64,000 bases of DNA, from positions 186,001 to 250,000 of the forward strand of contig JAEPNV010000004.1 in NCBI GenBank assembly GCA_017643215.1, written 5' to 3'. Positions 26,692-35,632 of this stretch are shown one piece after another; the first letter of the stretch is position 1; each line of letters opens with the position of its first letter. The translations under genes and the position numbers were made by a program. The notes under the pieces are model-generated. The model worked only from the letters and a program-made list of their open reading frames with translations, did no database searches and had not been told where the DNA came from. This DNA comes from Roseibium sp. (lineage in GTDB: Bacteria; Pseudomonadota; Alphaproteobacteria; Rhizobiales; Stappiaceae).

Positions 26692-28815
26692 ATGTTCGAC
26701 ATTCATCGTGTGGAAGTCGAGTGGGGCGGGCGTCCGCTCATCCTCGAAACCGGCAAGGTCGCACGGCAGGCCGACGGCGCCGTGATGGCGACCTACGGCG
26801 AAACCAAGGTGCTGGCCACCGTCGTTTCCGCCAGGGCGCCCAAGCCCGGCCAGGACTTTTTCCCGCTCACCGTCAACTATCAGGAAAAGGCGTTCGCGGC
26901 CGGCAAGATCCCCGGCGGCTATTTCAAGCGTGAAGGCCGTCCGTCGGAGCACGAAACACTGACCTCGCGCCTGATCGACCGTCCGATCCGGCCGCTCTTT
27001 GCCGATGGCTACAAGAACGACACCCAGGTCGTCATTACGGTGCTTTCCCATGACATGGAAAACGCCCCGGACATTCTGGCGATGGTGGCGTCCTCTGCGG
27101 CCCTGACCCTCTCCGGTGTCCCGTTCATGGGCCCGATCGGCGGCGCGCGCGTCGGTTTGATCAACGGCGAATACGTTTTGAATCCGCTGGTTGATGATAT
27201 GCCGGAGTCCTCGCTGGACCTGATTGTGGCCGGCACCACCGACGCGGTCCTGATGGTTGAATCGGAAGCCAAGGAACTGGACGAGGACACCATGCTCGGC
27301 GCCGTCATGTTCGGCCATCAGGGCTTCCAGCCGGTGATCGACGCGATCATCAAGCTGGCCGAGACGGCCGCCAAAGAACCGCGCGAACTGACCGTTCCCG
27401 ATCACTCGGCGCTTTATGCCAAGATCAAGGAGATGGCCGCCGACGACCTTAAGGCGGCCTACACCATCACCGTGAAGACGGACCGCAAGAACGCGGTCGA
27501 CGCGGCCAAGGCCAAGGTCGTCGAGGCGTTGATCGACAACGCGGCCGAAGGCGAAGCGGTCGAGGCGACGGTGCTCGGCGACCAGTTCAAGAAACTGGAA
27601 GCGGAAATCGTCCGCGGCGGGATCATCGAGACCGGCAACCGGATCGACGGCCGCGACCTGTCGACCGTCCGCGCCATTTCCTCCGAGGTCGGCTTCCTGC
27701 CGCGCGCGCACGGCTCGGCGTTGTTCACCCGTGGTGAGACGCAGGGTCTTGTGGTCGCAACGCTCGGCACGGGCGAAGACGAGCAGTTCATCGACCTTTT
27801 GGAAGGCACCGTGAAGGCACACTTCATGCTGCACTACAATTTCCCGCCCTATTCGGTCGGTGAAACCGGCCGCATGGGTTCGCCCGGGCGCCGCGAGATC
27901 GGTCACGGCAAGCTGGCGTGGCGCGCGATCAATCCGATGCTGCCGCAGCATCACGAATTCCCGTACACGCTTCGCGTTGTCTCCGAGATCACCGAATCCA
28001 ACGGCTCGTCGTCTATGGCGACCGTGTGCGGCACCTCGCTGGCCCTGATGGACGCCGGCGTGCCGCTGAAGGCACCGGTGGCGGGTATCGCCATGGGCCT
28101 TATCAAGGAAGGTGACAGATTTGCGGTTCTCTCCGACATTCTCGGTGACGAGGATCATCTTGGTGACATGGACTTCAAGGTGGCCGGGTCTGAGAACGGC
28201 ATCACGTCGCTTCAGATGGACATCAAGATCGACGGCATCACCGAGGAGATCATGAAGGTGGCCCTTGCCCAGGCAAAGGATGGCCGCATCCACATCCTCG
28301 GCGAAATGTCGAACGCGATCTCCGAGGCACGCTCCGAGCTTGGCGAACATGCCCCGCGCATCGAGGTGATGAAGATCCCGGTCGACAAGATCCGCGAAGT
28401 GATCGGCTCCGGCGGCAAGGTCATCCGCGAAATCGTCGAAAAGACCGGCGCCAAGGTGAACATCGAGGACGACGGCACGGTCAAGATCGCCTCCGCGGAC
28501 GGCAAGGCCATCAAGGCGGCGGTCAACTGGATCAACTCCATCGCGGCCGAACCGGAAGTTGGCATGATCTACGAGGGCACGGTCGTCAAATGCGTCGACT
28601 TCGGAGCGTTCGTCAATTTCTTCGGCGCCAAGGACGGCCTGGTCCACATTTCCCAGCTCGCGCCGCGCAAGGTCGGCAAGGTGACCGACGTGGTCAAGGA
28701 AGGCGACAAGGTCTGGGTCAAGCTCATGGGCTTTGACGAGCGCGGCAAGGTGCGCCTGTCCATGAAGGTGGTCGATCAGGAGACCGGCAAGGAGATCGAA
28801 AAAGAAGACGCGTGA
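26692..28815 (+). CDS. pnp: Polyribonucleotide nucleotidyltransferase (PNPase)
   Basis: Phosphorolytic 3'-5' exoribonuclease of the RNA degradosome. The 707-residue protein has two RNase PH domains (the first beginning [20 protein letters not shown], the second containing [18 protein letters not shown]), separated by an alpha-helical linker. A KH domain ([19 protein letters not shown]) and an S1 domain ([20 protein letters not shown]) follow. AAGGAC lies before ATG 26692. It is probably autoregulated through its 5' leader, as in E. coli, but nothing specific is seen beyond the hairpin upstream. Confidence 0.98.
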   Translation: MFDIHRVEVEWGGRPLILETGKVARQADGAVMATYGETKVLATVVSARAPKPGQDFFPLTVNYQEKAFAAGKIPGGYFKREGRPSEHETLTSRLIDRPIRPLFADGYKNDTQVVITVLSHDMENAPDILAMVASSAALTLSGVPFMGPIGGARVGLINGEYVLNPLVDDMPESSLDLIVAGTTDAVLMVESEAKELDEDTMLGAVMFGHQGFQPVIDAIIKLAETAAKEPRELTVPDHSALYAKIKEMAADDLKAAYTITVKTDRKNAVDAAKAKVVEALIDNAAEGEAVEATVLGDQFKKLEAEIVRGGIIETGNRIDGRDLSTVRAISSEVGFLPRAHGSALFTRGETQGLVVATLGTGEDEQFIDLLEGTVKAHFMLHYNFPPYSVGETGRMGSPGRREIGHGKLAWRAINPMLPQHHEFPYTLRVVSEITESNGSSSMATVCGTSLALMDAGVPLKAPVAGIAMGLIKEGDRFAVLSDILGDEDHLGDMDFKVAGSENGITSLQMDIKIDGITEEIMKVALAQAKDGRIHILGEMSNAISEARSELGEHAPRIEVMKIPVDKIREVIGSGGKVIREIVEKTGAKVNIEDDGTVKIASADGKAIKAAVNWINSIAAEPEVGMIYEGTVVKCVDFGAFVNFFGAKDGLVHISQLAPRKVGKVTDVVKEGDKVWVKLMGFDERGKVRLSMKVVDQETGKEIEKEDA

Positions 28816-28843
28816 TTGAAGCGCATCGACCTCGATCCTTTTC

Positions 28844-28880
28844 AAGGGGCGGCGGACAGGTGTTCGCCGCCCCTTTGTCC
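28844..28880 (+). terminator. Rho-independent terminator after pnp
   Basis: An 11-bp perfect stem (AAGGGGCGGCG at 28844-28854 with CGCCGCCCCTT at 28865-28875) and a 10-base loop are followed by T residues. Confidence 0.85.
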
Positions 28881-28987
28881 GTTTCGGCATAAGCATGGTG
28901 CTGGACCGGGCCATAAAATTTTCCCGCGCCATTTCCTGTCCGGTGGCAAGCTGATATATCCCGCGCGATGTCTTTTGAGGAATGTGT

Positions 28988-29800
28988 ATGGGTGATATGC
29001 GTTTGAGCGTCGTCGGCGCCGGGGGCCGTATGGGCCGCGCCCTGGTGAAGGCCGTGTCCGAGGTGCCGGGTGCAAAAGTGACCGGGGCCGTGGAGCGGGC
29101 GGGTTCCCCGTTCATCGGCCAGGACGCCGGAGAGTTGGCGGGCCTTGGACCGATTGGCGTTCCGATCACGGACGATGCGCTTCCGGTCTTTGCCAGCACC
29201 GACGGCGTCCTAGATTTCACCGCGCCCGATGCCTCGCTCCATTTCGCTGAACTCGCCGCCCAGGCGCGGATCGTGCATGTGATCGGAACCACCGGCTGGT
29301 CCGAGGGACAGGATGAGCCGCTTTACGCAGCGGCGCGCCACGCACGCATCGTCAAATCCGGCAACATGAGCCTTGGCGTCAACCTGCTGGCCAATCTGGT
29401 GCGCAAGGCCGCGGCGGCGCTGGATGCGGACTACGATGTCGAGGTGCTGGAAATGCACCACCGGCACAAGGTCGACGCGCCGTCCGGGACCGCGCTGCTC
29501 TTGGGGGACGCGGCCGCGAAGGGCCGCGGGATCGCGCTGGAGGACCATGCGGTTCGGGTCCGCGACGGGATCACCGGTGAACGGCAGGCTGGTACGATCG
29601 GCTTTGCCACCTTGCGCGGCGGCAGTGTGATCGGCGAGCATTCGGTGATTCTGGCCGGTGAAGGCGAACGGATCGAACTGACCCACCGCGCCGAGGACCG
29701 GCAGCTTTTTGCGCGGGGCGCGGTCAAGGCCGCTCTGTGGGCGTTTGATCAAAAACCCGGATTTTACACGATGGCCGACGTGCTCGGCCTGACGGAGTGA
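28988..29800 (+). CDS. dapB: 4-hydroxy-tetrahydrodipicolinate reductase DapB
   Basis: NAD(P)H-dependent step of the lysine and diaminopimelate pathway. The Rossmann loop is [12 protein letters not shown], the catalytic region is [15 protein letters not shown] with the conserved His pair and Lys, and TRAEDR-like end motifs are present. The length is 270 residues. I choose ATG 28988 because GAGGA at 28976-28980 is then 7 bases away; ATG 28982 would be too close. gpmA follows about 30 bases later, a conserved Rhizobiales pair. Confidence 0.96.
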   Translation: MGDMRLSVVGAGGRMGRALVKAVSEVPGAKVTGAVERAGSPFIGQDAGELAGLGPIGVPITDDALPVFASTDGVLDFTAPDASLHFAELAAQARIVHVIGTTGWSEGQDEPLYAAARHARIVKSGNMSLGVNLLANLVRKAAAALDADYDVEVLEMHHRHKVDAPSGTALLLGDAAAKGRGIALEDHAVRVRDGITGERQAGTIGFATLRGGSVIGEHSVILAGEGERIELTHRAEDRQLFARGAVKAALWAFDQKPGFYTMADVLGLTE

Positions 29801-29830
29801 TGCAACGGCCTCTTGGAAGGGAGCGGAGAC

Positions 29831-30451
29831 ATGGAACGTCTGCTGGTGCTGGTTCGGCACGGCCAGAGTGACTGGAACCTGAAAAACTTGTTCACCGGCT
29901 GGAAGGATCCCGGCCTGACGGAGCAAGGCATTTCCGAGGCGGAACGGGCCGGTCAGCAGCTCAAGGAATTGAAGCTTGAGTTTGACATCGCCTTCACCTC
30001 CGATCTGAGCCGGGCGCAAAAGACCCTGGATCTGATCCTCGACGGGTTGGGTCAGACCGGTCTGGAGACGGTAAAGGATCAGGCGCTGAACGAGCGCGAC
30101 TACGGCGATCTGACCGGCATGAACAAGGATCAGGCGCGCCAGGAATTCGGCGAGGAACAGGTCCACATCTGGCGCCGGTCGTTCGACGTGCCGCCGCCCG
30201 GCGGGGAAAGCCTGAAAATGACGGCCGAACGGGTCCTGCCTTATTACCGCGCGCAGATCCTGCCCAAGGTCCTGCAGGGCCAGCGGACCATCGTGTCCGC
30301 GCACGGGAACTCGCTCCGCGCCTTGATCATGGATCTGGAAGACCTGACGCCGGATCAGATCCTGAAACGGGAGCTGGGAACCGGAACCCCGATCATCTAC
30401 CGGTTCGATGAGGAAGGAAACGTGCAGAGCGTCCAGGATCTGGCCGCCTAA
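29831..30451 (+). CDS. gpmA: 2,3-bisphosphoglycerate-dependent phosphoglycerate mutase
   Basis: Glycolytic/gluconeogenic interconversion of 3- and 2-phosphoglycerate. The phosphohistidine is His10 in [44 protein letters not shown] and [14 protein letters not shown] (second His) are dPGM signatures. At 206 residues it belongs to the short alphaproteobacterial form. ATG 29831 has GGAGCGGAG upstream. Convergent with the PfkB kinase gene; only 33 bases separate them. Confidence 0.95.
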   Translation: MERLLVLVRHGQSDWNLKNLFTGWKDPGLTEQGISEAERAGQQLKELKLEFDIAFTSDLSRAQKTLDLILDGLGQTGLETVKDQALNERDYGDLTGMNKDQARQEFGEEQVHIWRRSFDVPPPGGESLKMTAERVLPYYRAQILPKVLQGQRTIVSAHGNSLRALIMDLEDLTPDQILKRELGTGTPIIYRFDEEGNVQSVQDLAA

Positions 30452-30484
30452 TGTTTAAAAGCCGGCATCCAGCTTAGCCTCCGT

Positions 30485-31486
30485 TTAGATGCTGAACCCG
30501 TCCTGCAGCGCCACGTCCTTCAGCGAGCGTTCCGGGCGGGCGCCCACATGTCCGATGACGCTCGCCGCGCACAAACAGCCGAGCTCGCAGGCGATTTTGT
30601 AATCGTAGTCGCGGGCGAGCGCGAACAAAAAGCCCGATGCGAACAGGTCCCCGGCGCCAGTCAGATCGACAACCTCGTCGATCGTCTGCGCATCGACCTT
30701 GACGCGCCCCTGCGGCGAAATGGCCATGGCCCCGTTCTCGCCAAGCGTCAGAGCCGTCAGGATTCCGGTCGCCTCTGCCGCGGAGATGGCGGTCTCCAGA
30801 TCCGCGGTCTCATAAAGGGATTTCAGTTCATGGTCGTTGGCGAACACGATGTCGACGACCCCGTCCTTGATCAGGCCGTGAAATTCCGGCCGGTAGCGGT
30901 CGACACAAAAGGCATCCGACAGTGTGATGGCGACTTTCCGGCCATTTTGGTGCGCGATCTCGGCGGCGGCGAGGAAGGCTTTTTTGGCCTCTTCGGGATC
31001 CCACAAATAGCCTTCCATGTAGGTGATCGCCGATGCCGCAACGATCTCCTGGTCGACATCGGACGGACCGAACTCTGTGCAGGCACCGAGGAACGTGTTC
31101 ATGGTCCGCTCGCCATCGGGCGTGATCAGGATCATGGAGCGGGCCGTTGGCACGCCGTTGACCAGCGGTGTCGTTTTGAAATGAACCCCAGTGCCGGTCA
31201 TGTCGTGGGCATAGGTTTCGCCCAGCTCGTCCTTCGCCACCTTGCCGAAATAGGCCGGTTGGCCGCCCAGCGAGGCGATGCCCGCGGCGGTGTTGCCGGC
31301 GCTGCCGCCGGACACGCGCACGGTCTGTCCCATCTTGCCGTAAAGCGTTAAAGCCTCGTCCGTGTCGATGAGGCGCATCGCGCCCTTCACCAGGTTTTCG
31401 CGGACAAGAAAATCCTCCTCCACATGGGAGAACACATCGCAAATGGCGTTGCCTATGCAAAGGGCATCAAAACGCGCGTCTGTCAT
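30485..31486 (-). CDS. PfkB-family carbohydrate kinase (adenosine kinase-like)
   Basis: A 333-residue ribokinase-fold enzyme. GGSAGNTAAGIASLGG is the N-terminal PfkB signature, and DLTGAGDLFASGFLFAL is the C-terminal one with catalytic Asp280. Alphaproteobacterial homologues are usually annotated as adenosine kinase, but substrate specificity cannot be derived from these motifs. It starts 23 bases after pheA in the same direction and so is the last gene of a kdsB-pheA-kinase operon. Confidence 0.88.
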   Translation of the reverse strand: MTDARFDALCIGNAICDVFSHVEEDFLVRENLVKGAMRLIDTDEALTLYGKMGQTVRVSGGSAGNTAAGIASLGGQPAYFGKVAKDELGETYAHDMTGTGVHFKTTPLVNGVPTARSMILITPDGERTMNTFLGACTEFGPSDVDQEIVAASAITYMEGYLWDPEEAKKAFLAAAEIAHQNGRKVAITLSDAFCVDRYRPEFHGLIKDGVVDIVFANDHELKSLYETADLETAISAAEATGILTALTLGENGAMAISPQGRVKVDAQTIDEVVDLTGAGDLFASGFLFALARDYDYKIACELGCLCAASVIGHVGARPERSLKDVALQDGFSI

Positions 31487-31509
31487 AACTGGTTCCGGTT
31501 CTAAAACGG

Positions 31510-32400
31510 TCAGATTTGCGGGGTCGGCCTGAGGGCCCGGTTGGCGTCCGGCTCGCGGATCTTGTCGCGGAACGGGCTCGCCCGGTAAACGCCGAGAATT
31601 TTGAGCTCCGCGCAGAAGAAGGCGAGTTCCTCCAGGGCCAGGCCAACCGACGGATTTTCAGGATGTCCTTCCACGTCGGCATAGAACATGGAGGCGAAGA
31701 ACTGGCCTTCAAGCTGATAGGATTCCAGCTTGGTCATGTTGACGCCGTTCGTGGCAAACCCGCCGAGCGCCTTGTAGAGCGCGGCCGGCACGTTGCGGAC
31801 CCGGAAGATGAAGGTCGTGATCACCGGCTGGCCGCTGTCGGCGGCCTCCAATTTGTCCCGTGACAGGATCAGGAACCGTGTCGTGTTGTGTTCCGCGTCT
31901 TCGACGTCCCGTTTCAGGATGTCGAGACCGTACACCTCCGCCGCCATTTCAGGCGCCAGCGCCGCAGCCGTCAGATCGCCCTGTTCGGCAATCTGGCGGG
32001 CCGAACCGGCGGTATCGGCGCCAACGATCGGGCTCAGTCCCAGGTCGCGGATGATGTTCCGGCATTGGCCAAGCGCCATCACGTGGCTCTGCACGGTTTT
32101 CAGGCCGTCGAGCGTTGCGCCCCTGGGCGCCACGAGCTGGAAGCGGATGGGCAGAAAATATTCGCCGATGATGTGAAGGCTGGACCGGGGCAGGAGGTGA
32201 TGAATATCCGCCACCCGTCCGGCCACGGAATTCTCGACCGGAATCATGCCCAAATCGGCCTCTCCCGATTCCAGCGCGGCAAAACAGTCCTCGAAGGTCG
32301 GGCACGGGATGGCCTGATAGTCCGGATAGGCATTCCGGCAGGCCATATGCGAGTTGGCGCCGGTTTCACCCTGGAAAACGATTTTCTTGCGGTCGATCAT
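31510..32400 (-). CDS. pheA: Prephenate dehydratase
   Basis: Converts prephenate to phenylpyruvate in phenylalanine synthesis. This is the monofunctional form: no chorismate-mutase domain precedes it. The 296-residue protein has VFQGETGANSHMACRNAYPD, IPVENSVAGRV and the catalytic TTRF (173-176). A C-terminal ACT domain (TFIFRVRNVPAALYKALGGF, then VNMTKLESYQ) should bind phenylalanine for feedback inhibition. Its position behind kdsB is conserved in Rhizobiales. Confidence 0.95.
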   Translation of the reverse strand: MIDRKKIVFQGETGANSHMACRNAYPDYQAIPCPTFEDCFAALESGEADLGMIPVENSVAGRVADIHHLLPRSSLHIIGEYFLPIRFQLVAPRGATLDGLKTVQSHVMALGQCRNIIRDLGLSPIVGADTAGSARQIAEQGDLTAAALAPEMAAEVYGLDILKRDVEDAEHNTTRFLILSRDKLEAADSGQPVITTFIFRVRNVPAALYKALGGFATNGVNMTKLESYQLEGQFFASMFYADVEGHPENPSVGLALEELAFFCAELKILGVYRASPFRDKIREPDANRALRPTPQI

Positions 32401-32435
32401 CTTTGGCTTTCGAATTGTGGGTTGACCAAAGCGCG

Positions 32436-33164
32436 TCAGGCAAACGCGGCACGGGCGCGCTCAAGGTCTTCTGGTGTATTAACATCCATCGGCGCGCTGT
32501 CGATGATGGAAACGCCGATCCGCATATCCGCCTCCAACGCGCGCAGTTGTTCGAGTTTTTCCCGTTTTTCCAACGGCGATGGGGGCAGCGCGACGAAGGT
32601 CTCCAGCGCCGACCGCCGGAACGCGTAAACACCAATGTGTTGATAGAGCGGGCCCTCGCCGGTTGGTGCGGTCGCCCGGGTGAAGTAGAGTGCGCGGTGG
32701 TATCCGTGCGGCGTGGGAGTCGTCACGGCCTTCACGAAACTCGGATCGTTGCGAAAACGTGGATCAGTGATCTCCGTCATGATCGTGCCGATCGCGATAT
32801 CCGGGTCCTTGAGCGGCGCCAGCGCGGCCCGGATGGCGTCGGGATCTATAAGCGGCACGTCGCCTTGAAGGTTCAAGATGATGTCGTGGGCCTGGGTCTC
32901 ATCCACCAAAGCAGCGGCTTCGAAAATCCGGTCCGACCCGGAGGCGTGGTCGGGGCGCGTCATCACTGCCCGGCCGCCATGATCCTGGACCGCAGCAAAA
33001 ATCGCGTCGTGGTCACAGGCGACGACCGCCGGTCCGATGTCGGCATTGACCGCCTGCTCCAGAACGCGGACGATCATCGGCTTGCCGCCGATCTCTGCAA
33101 GCGGCTTGTTCGGCAGCCGCGTGGCCGCCATCCGGGCCGGAATGACAATGAGGGGTGAGGCCAA
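32436..33164 (-). CDS. kdsB: 3-deoxy-manno-octulosonate cytidylyltransferase
   Basis: Activates Kdo with CTP for the inner core of lipopolysaccharide. The 242-residue protein has VIPARMAATRLPNKPLAEIG (nucleotide-binding), VACDHDAIFAAVQDHGG, NLQGDVPLIDPDAI and HIGVYAFRRSALETF. Length is standard. First gene of the minus-strand kdsB-pheA-kinase operon, divergent from the cytochrome c gene with a 190-base region between. Confidence 0.96.
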   Translation of the reverse strand: MASPLIVIPARMAATRLPNKPLAEIGGKPMIVRVLEQAVNADIGPAVVACDHDAIFAAVQDHGGRAVMTRPDHASGSDRIFEAAALVDETQAHDIILNLQGDVPLIDPDAIRAALAPLKDPDIAIGTIMTEITDPRFRNDPSFVKAVTTPTPHGYHRALYFTRATAPTGEGPLYQHIGVYAFRRSALETFVALPPSPLEKREKLEQLRALEADMRIGVSIIDSAPMDVNTPEDLERARAAFA

Positions 33165-33354
33165 GTCTTTTTCAAAGTCCTGCTTGCGGGCGCAGCGCGC
33201 CAGCGGGCGCGTCCGAATGTCGTAGTTGTCGGTCTTTTATACCTATGGACAGCAAGGTCAAAAAATTTGTAGGGTCCGCGCAAAATCAAGAGCGTGTCGG
33301 GTATGTAGCGAAGGCTGCGGCTGACCGCGCCGATCAGTTTGGAGCCGGAAAAGA

Positions 33355-33906
33355 ATGGATGCCTTTACGTTAAACAAGGCCGCGGGGGCGGTTTTGATGG
33401 TTCTTCTCTTGACGTTGGGTGTCGGCGTCATGTCGGATCTCATTTTTGCACCGACCATCCCGGACGAACCAGGCTACCGGATTGTTTTGGCCGAGCCGAC
33501 GGACAGCACGGCCGAAGTGACCGCAGAGCCGGACGTGGTACCCATTTCCGAACGGCTTTTGGCGGCATCGGTCAGCGACGGCGAAAGTGCCGCAAGAAAA
33601 TGCGCGGCCTGTCACGCATTTGAACAGGGCGGCGCCAACAAGGTCGGACCGCCGCTTTGGGACATTGTCGGGCGTCTGCCGGGCGGTCTGGACGGCTTCG
33701 GCTATTCCTCTGCCATGGTCGCGTACGGCGAAGCCAATCCGGAATGGACCTATGAGGGCCTCGACAACTTCCTCGCGGCTCCCAAAGGTTACATCGCTGG
33801 CACGTCCATGGGATTTGCCGGCATTCGCAGACCCGAAGAGCGGGCCGATCTGATCGCTTACATGCGCGCCCAGGCCGAAACGCCAGCGCCTCTGCCGGGC
33901 GAATAA
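33355..33906 (+). CDS. Membrane-anchored class I c-type cytochrome (CycM-like)
   Basis: A 183-residue cytochrome with an uncleaved N-terminal membrane anchor (AGAVLMVLLLTLGVGVM, about residues 10-27) and a periplasmic cytochrome c domain. Heme attachment is CAACH (Cys83, Cys86, His87); the likely Met ligand is Met152 in GTSMGFAG. It resembles CycM/cytochrome c552 of Bradyrhizobium and Paracoccus, which carries electrons from the bc1 complex to oxidases. Divergent arrangement with kdsB is the usual Rhizobiales order. A strong terminator follows. Confidence 0.92.
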   Translation: MDAFTLNKAAGAVLMVLLLTLGVGVMSDLIFAPTIPDEPGYRIVLAEPTDSTAEVTAEPDVVPISERLLAASVSDGESAARKCAACHAFEQGGANKVGPPLWDIVGRLPGGLDGFGYSSAMVAYGEANPEWTYEGLDNFLAAPKGYIAGTSMGFAGIRRPEERADLIAYMRAQAETPAPLPGE

Positions 33907-33934
33907 TCGGCACATATTCCACCGATCAGATCAA

Positions 33935-33969
33935 AAGACGCCGGAGCCTGGTTTCCGGCGTCTTTTTTT
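33935..33969 (+). terminator. Rho-independent terminator after the cytochrome c gene
   Basis: An 11-bp perfect stem (33935-33945 with 33954-33964), an 8-base loop and a run of seven T. Confidence 0.93.
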
Positions 33970-34046
33970 CATGGCCCATTGTCGAAGTTGAAGCTTATCT
34001 TAAGAAAATACCCTTAGAGTTGTAAAAGTAGTTGCAAGGTTCAGGC

Positions 34047-35501
34047 ATGGGTTTCCGGTTTAGCCAATTGCGGTCGATGCAAGAATTCTTTTTGTCGGCG
34101 CAGAATGCCTTTTGGGTATCCGCCGGTATGGGGGCTTTTTGCTTCGTTCTCGGTGCCGCCGTAACCCTGCACATCAGCGATCTCGTCCGCGATGTCCTTG
34201 TCTCGCAGCACAAGCAGGAAACCTTCGCGATCTTGTCCGAGGAGCGGGCTCGTTTGGAGGGCCAGATCGGGAAGACGCTCGCCCTTGGGCAGGGACTGCG
34301 CTCTCACATCATTGTGCATCCCGAACAGGTGATGTCTCAGGACAATTTCGCCAAGATCAGCGCCCATTTGACGGAAAACAATCCCGTCATACGGTTGATT
34401 GGACTTGCGCCCTCGAACGTCATTTCAGCCGTTTATCCGCGCAAGGGCAACGAGAAGGCGATTGGGCTGGATTATACGTCAGTTCCGGCCCAGTGGCCGT
34501 CGGTAAAAGAAGCCATGGAACGGCGCAGCACCGTCATTGCCGGTCCCGTCAATTTGGTCCAAGGCGGCCGTGCACTGATCGCCCGCATGCCGGTGTACAT
34601 GCCCGAAACGCCGGATCAGCCTCTGGAGGAGCGGACCTATTGGGGCGTTATTTCGGTCGTTATTGACGAAACCAACTTGATGGTGGCCGCGGGCATAACG
34701 GATCTCAGCAATCAATATCGCATCGCGGTTGTCGAGCACGGTGACGCAACGGCATCGGATAAAATCGTCTTCGGCGACGCGGGCGCGATGAGCGCCGATG
34801 CGATTTCCTTGCAGCTGCATTTGCCGGGCATCATCGATTGGGAGATCCGGAGTTTGCCCATAAATGGATGGCGCAACAACGGTAAGGAAGTCTGGATCAG
34901 TCTGTTGGCCGGCCTTGCCCTGTCCGCGCTGTTCGCGGTCATGGCGTTCTTGCTGGTACTGGAAGTGATCCGTGTCCGGACGATGGCTCTGCACGACGCG
35001 CTCACGGGTCTGGCCAACCGCCGGCTTTTGAACGACCGCATGTCGCAATTGGCCACCATGTCCGAGCGAACCGGCGCCGGATTTGACATCTTTTACGTGG
35101 ATCTCAACGCATTCAAGCCGGTCAATGACAATTTTGGTCATGTTGTGGGCGATCTGCTGCTCATTGAAGTCGCCAAGCGCCTGAAGGAACACACCCGCCG
35201 GATGGATACGGTCGCGCGGGTGGGCGGCGATGAGTTCGTGGTTCTGGCACCTGGCGGCATGACCCTTGAGGAAAGAGCCGGCTTCTCCAAACGTCTTTCC
35301 TCACGTGTGGGCCGGGCCTTCAAGCACGGCGATGCCAATATCTCGGTGCGGGCGAGTATCGGAAACGCCAATTTCCCGGGCGACGCCAACACGGTCGACG
35401 ATCTTCTGCGCATTGCGGACGCGCGCATGTATGAGCAGAAGGGCAAAACCGATGCGATGACCGTTGCGGTCCACGCAGCCGCTTTGTCACGGCACGGTTA
35501 A
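34047..35501 (+). CDS. CHASE-GGDEF diguanylate cyclase
   Basis: Membrane enzyme making cyclic di-GMP. The 484-residue protein has a first membrane helix (about 25-45), a periplasmic CHASE-type sensor (SEERARLEGQIGKTLALGQG through LIARMPVYMPE) and a second helix near 285-310. The cytosolic GGDEF domain has an intact active site GGDEF at 393-397. RRMD at 384-387 is the RxxD inhibitory site, five residues before GGDEF, so product feedback inhibition is expected. No EAL domain is present. ATG 34047 has AAGG seven bases upstream; an in-frame TTG at 34032 is less likely. The CHASE ligand is unknown. Confidence 0.92.
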   Translation: MGFRFSQLRSMQEFFLSAQNAFWVSAGMGAFCFVLGAAVTLHISDLVRDVLVSQHKQETFAILSEERARLEGQIGKTLALGQGLRSHIIVHPEQVMSQDNFAKISAHLTENNPVIRLIGLAPSNVISAVYPRKGNEKAIGLDYTSVPAQWPSVKEAMERRSTVIAGPVNLVQGGRALIARMPVYMPETPDQPLEERTYWGVISVVIDETNLMVAAGITDLSNQYRIAVVEHGDATASDKIVFGDAGAMSADAISLQLHLPGIIDWEIRSLPINGWRNNGKEVWISLLAGLALSALFAVMAFLLVLEVIRVRTMALHDALTGLANRRLLNDRMSQLATMSERTGAGFDIFYVDLNAFKPVNDNFGHVVGDLLLIEVAKRLKEHTRRMDTVARVGGDEFVVLAPGGMTLEERAGFSKRLSSRVGRAFKHGDANISVRASIGNANFPGDANTVDDLLRIADARMYEQKGKTDAMTVAVHAAALSRHG

Positions 35502-35632
35502 TTTTCTGTCATTTTCCCCGGCGAAGGGTGACGTTGCCGCGCGCGAACCTTACACTCCAACACAGAACTGGCCTCGTCGGGAGGCCGATCGGGCCCGGCT
35601 TGCCGGATTTGCCCGCTATTGGAGGCGCGCGA

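Noticed and set aside
26686-29292. Very long minus-strand open frame opposite pnp (868 codons)
   Set aside because: It mirrors codon positions of pnp in GC-rich DNA and shows no protein family features; similar antisense frames lie opposite sdhA, dnaX and infB.
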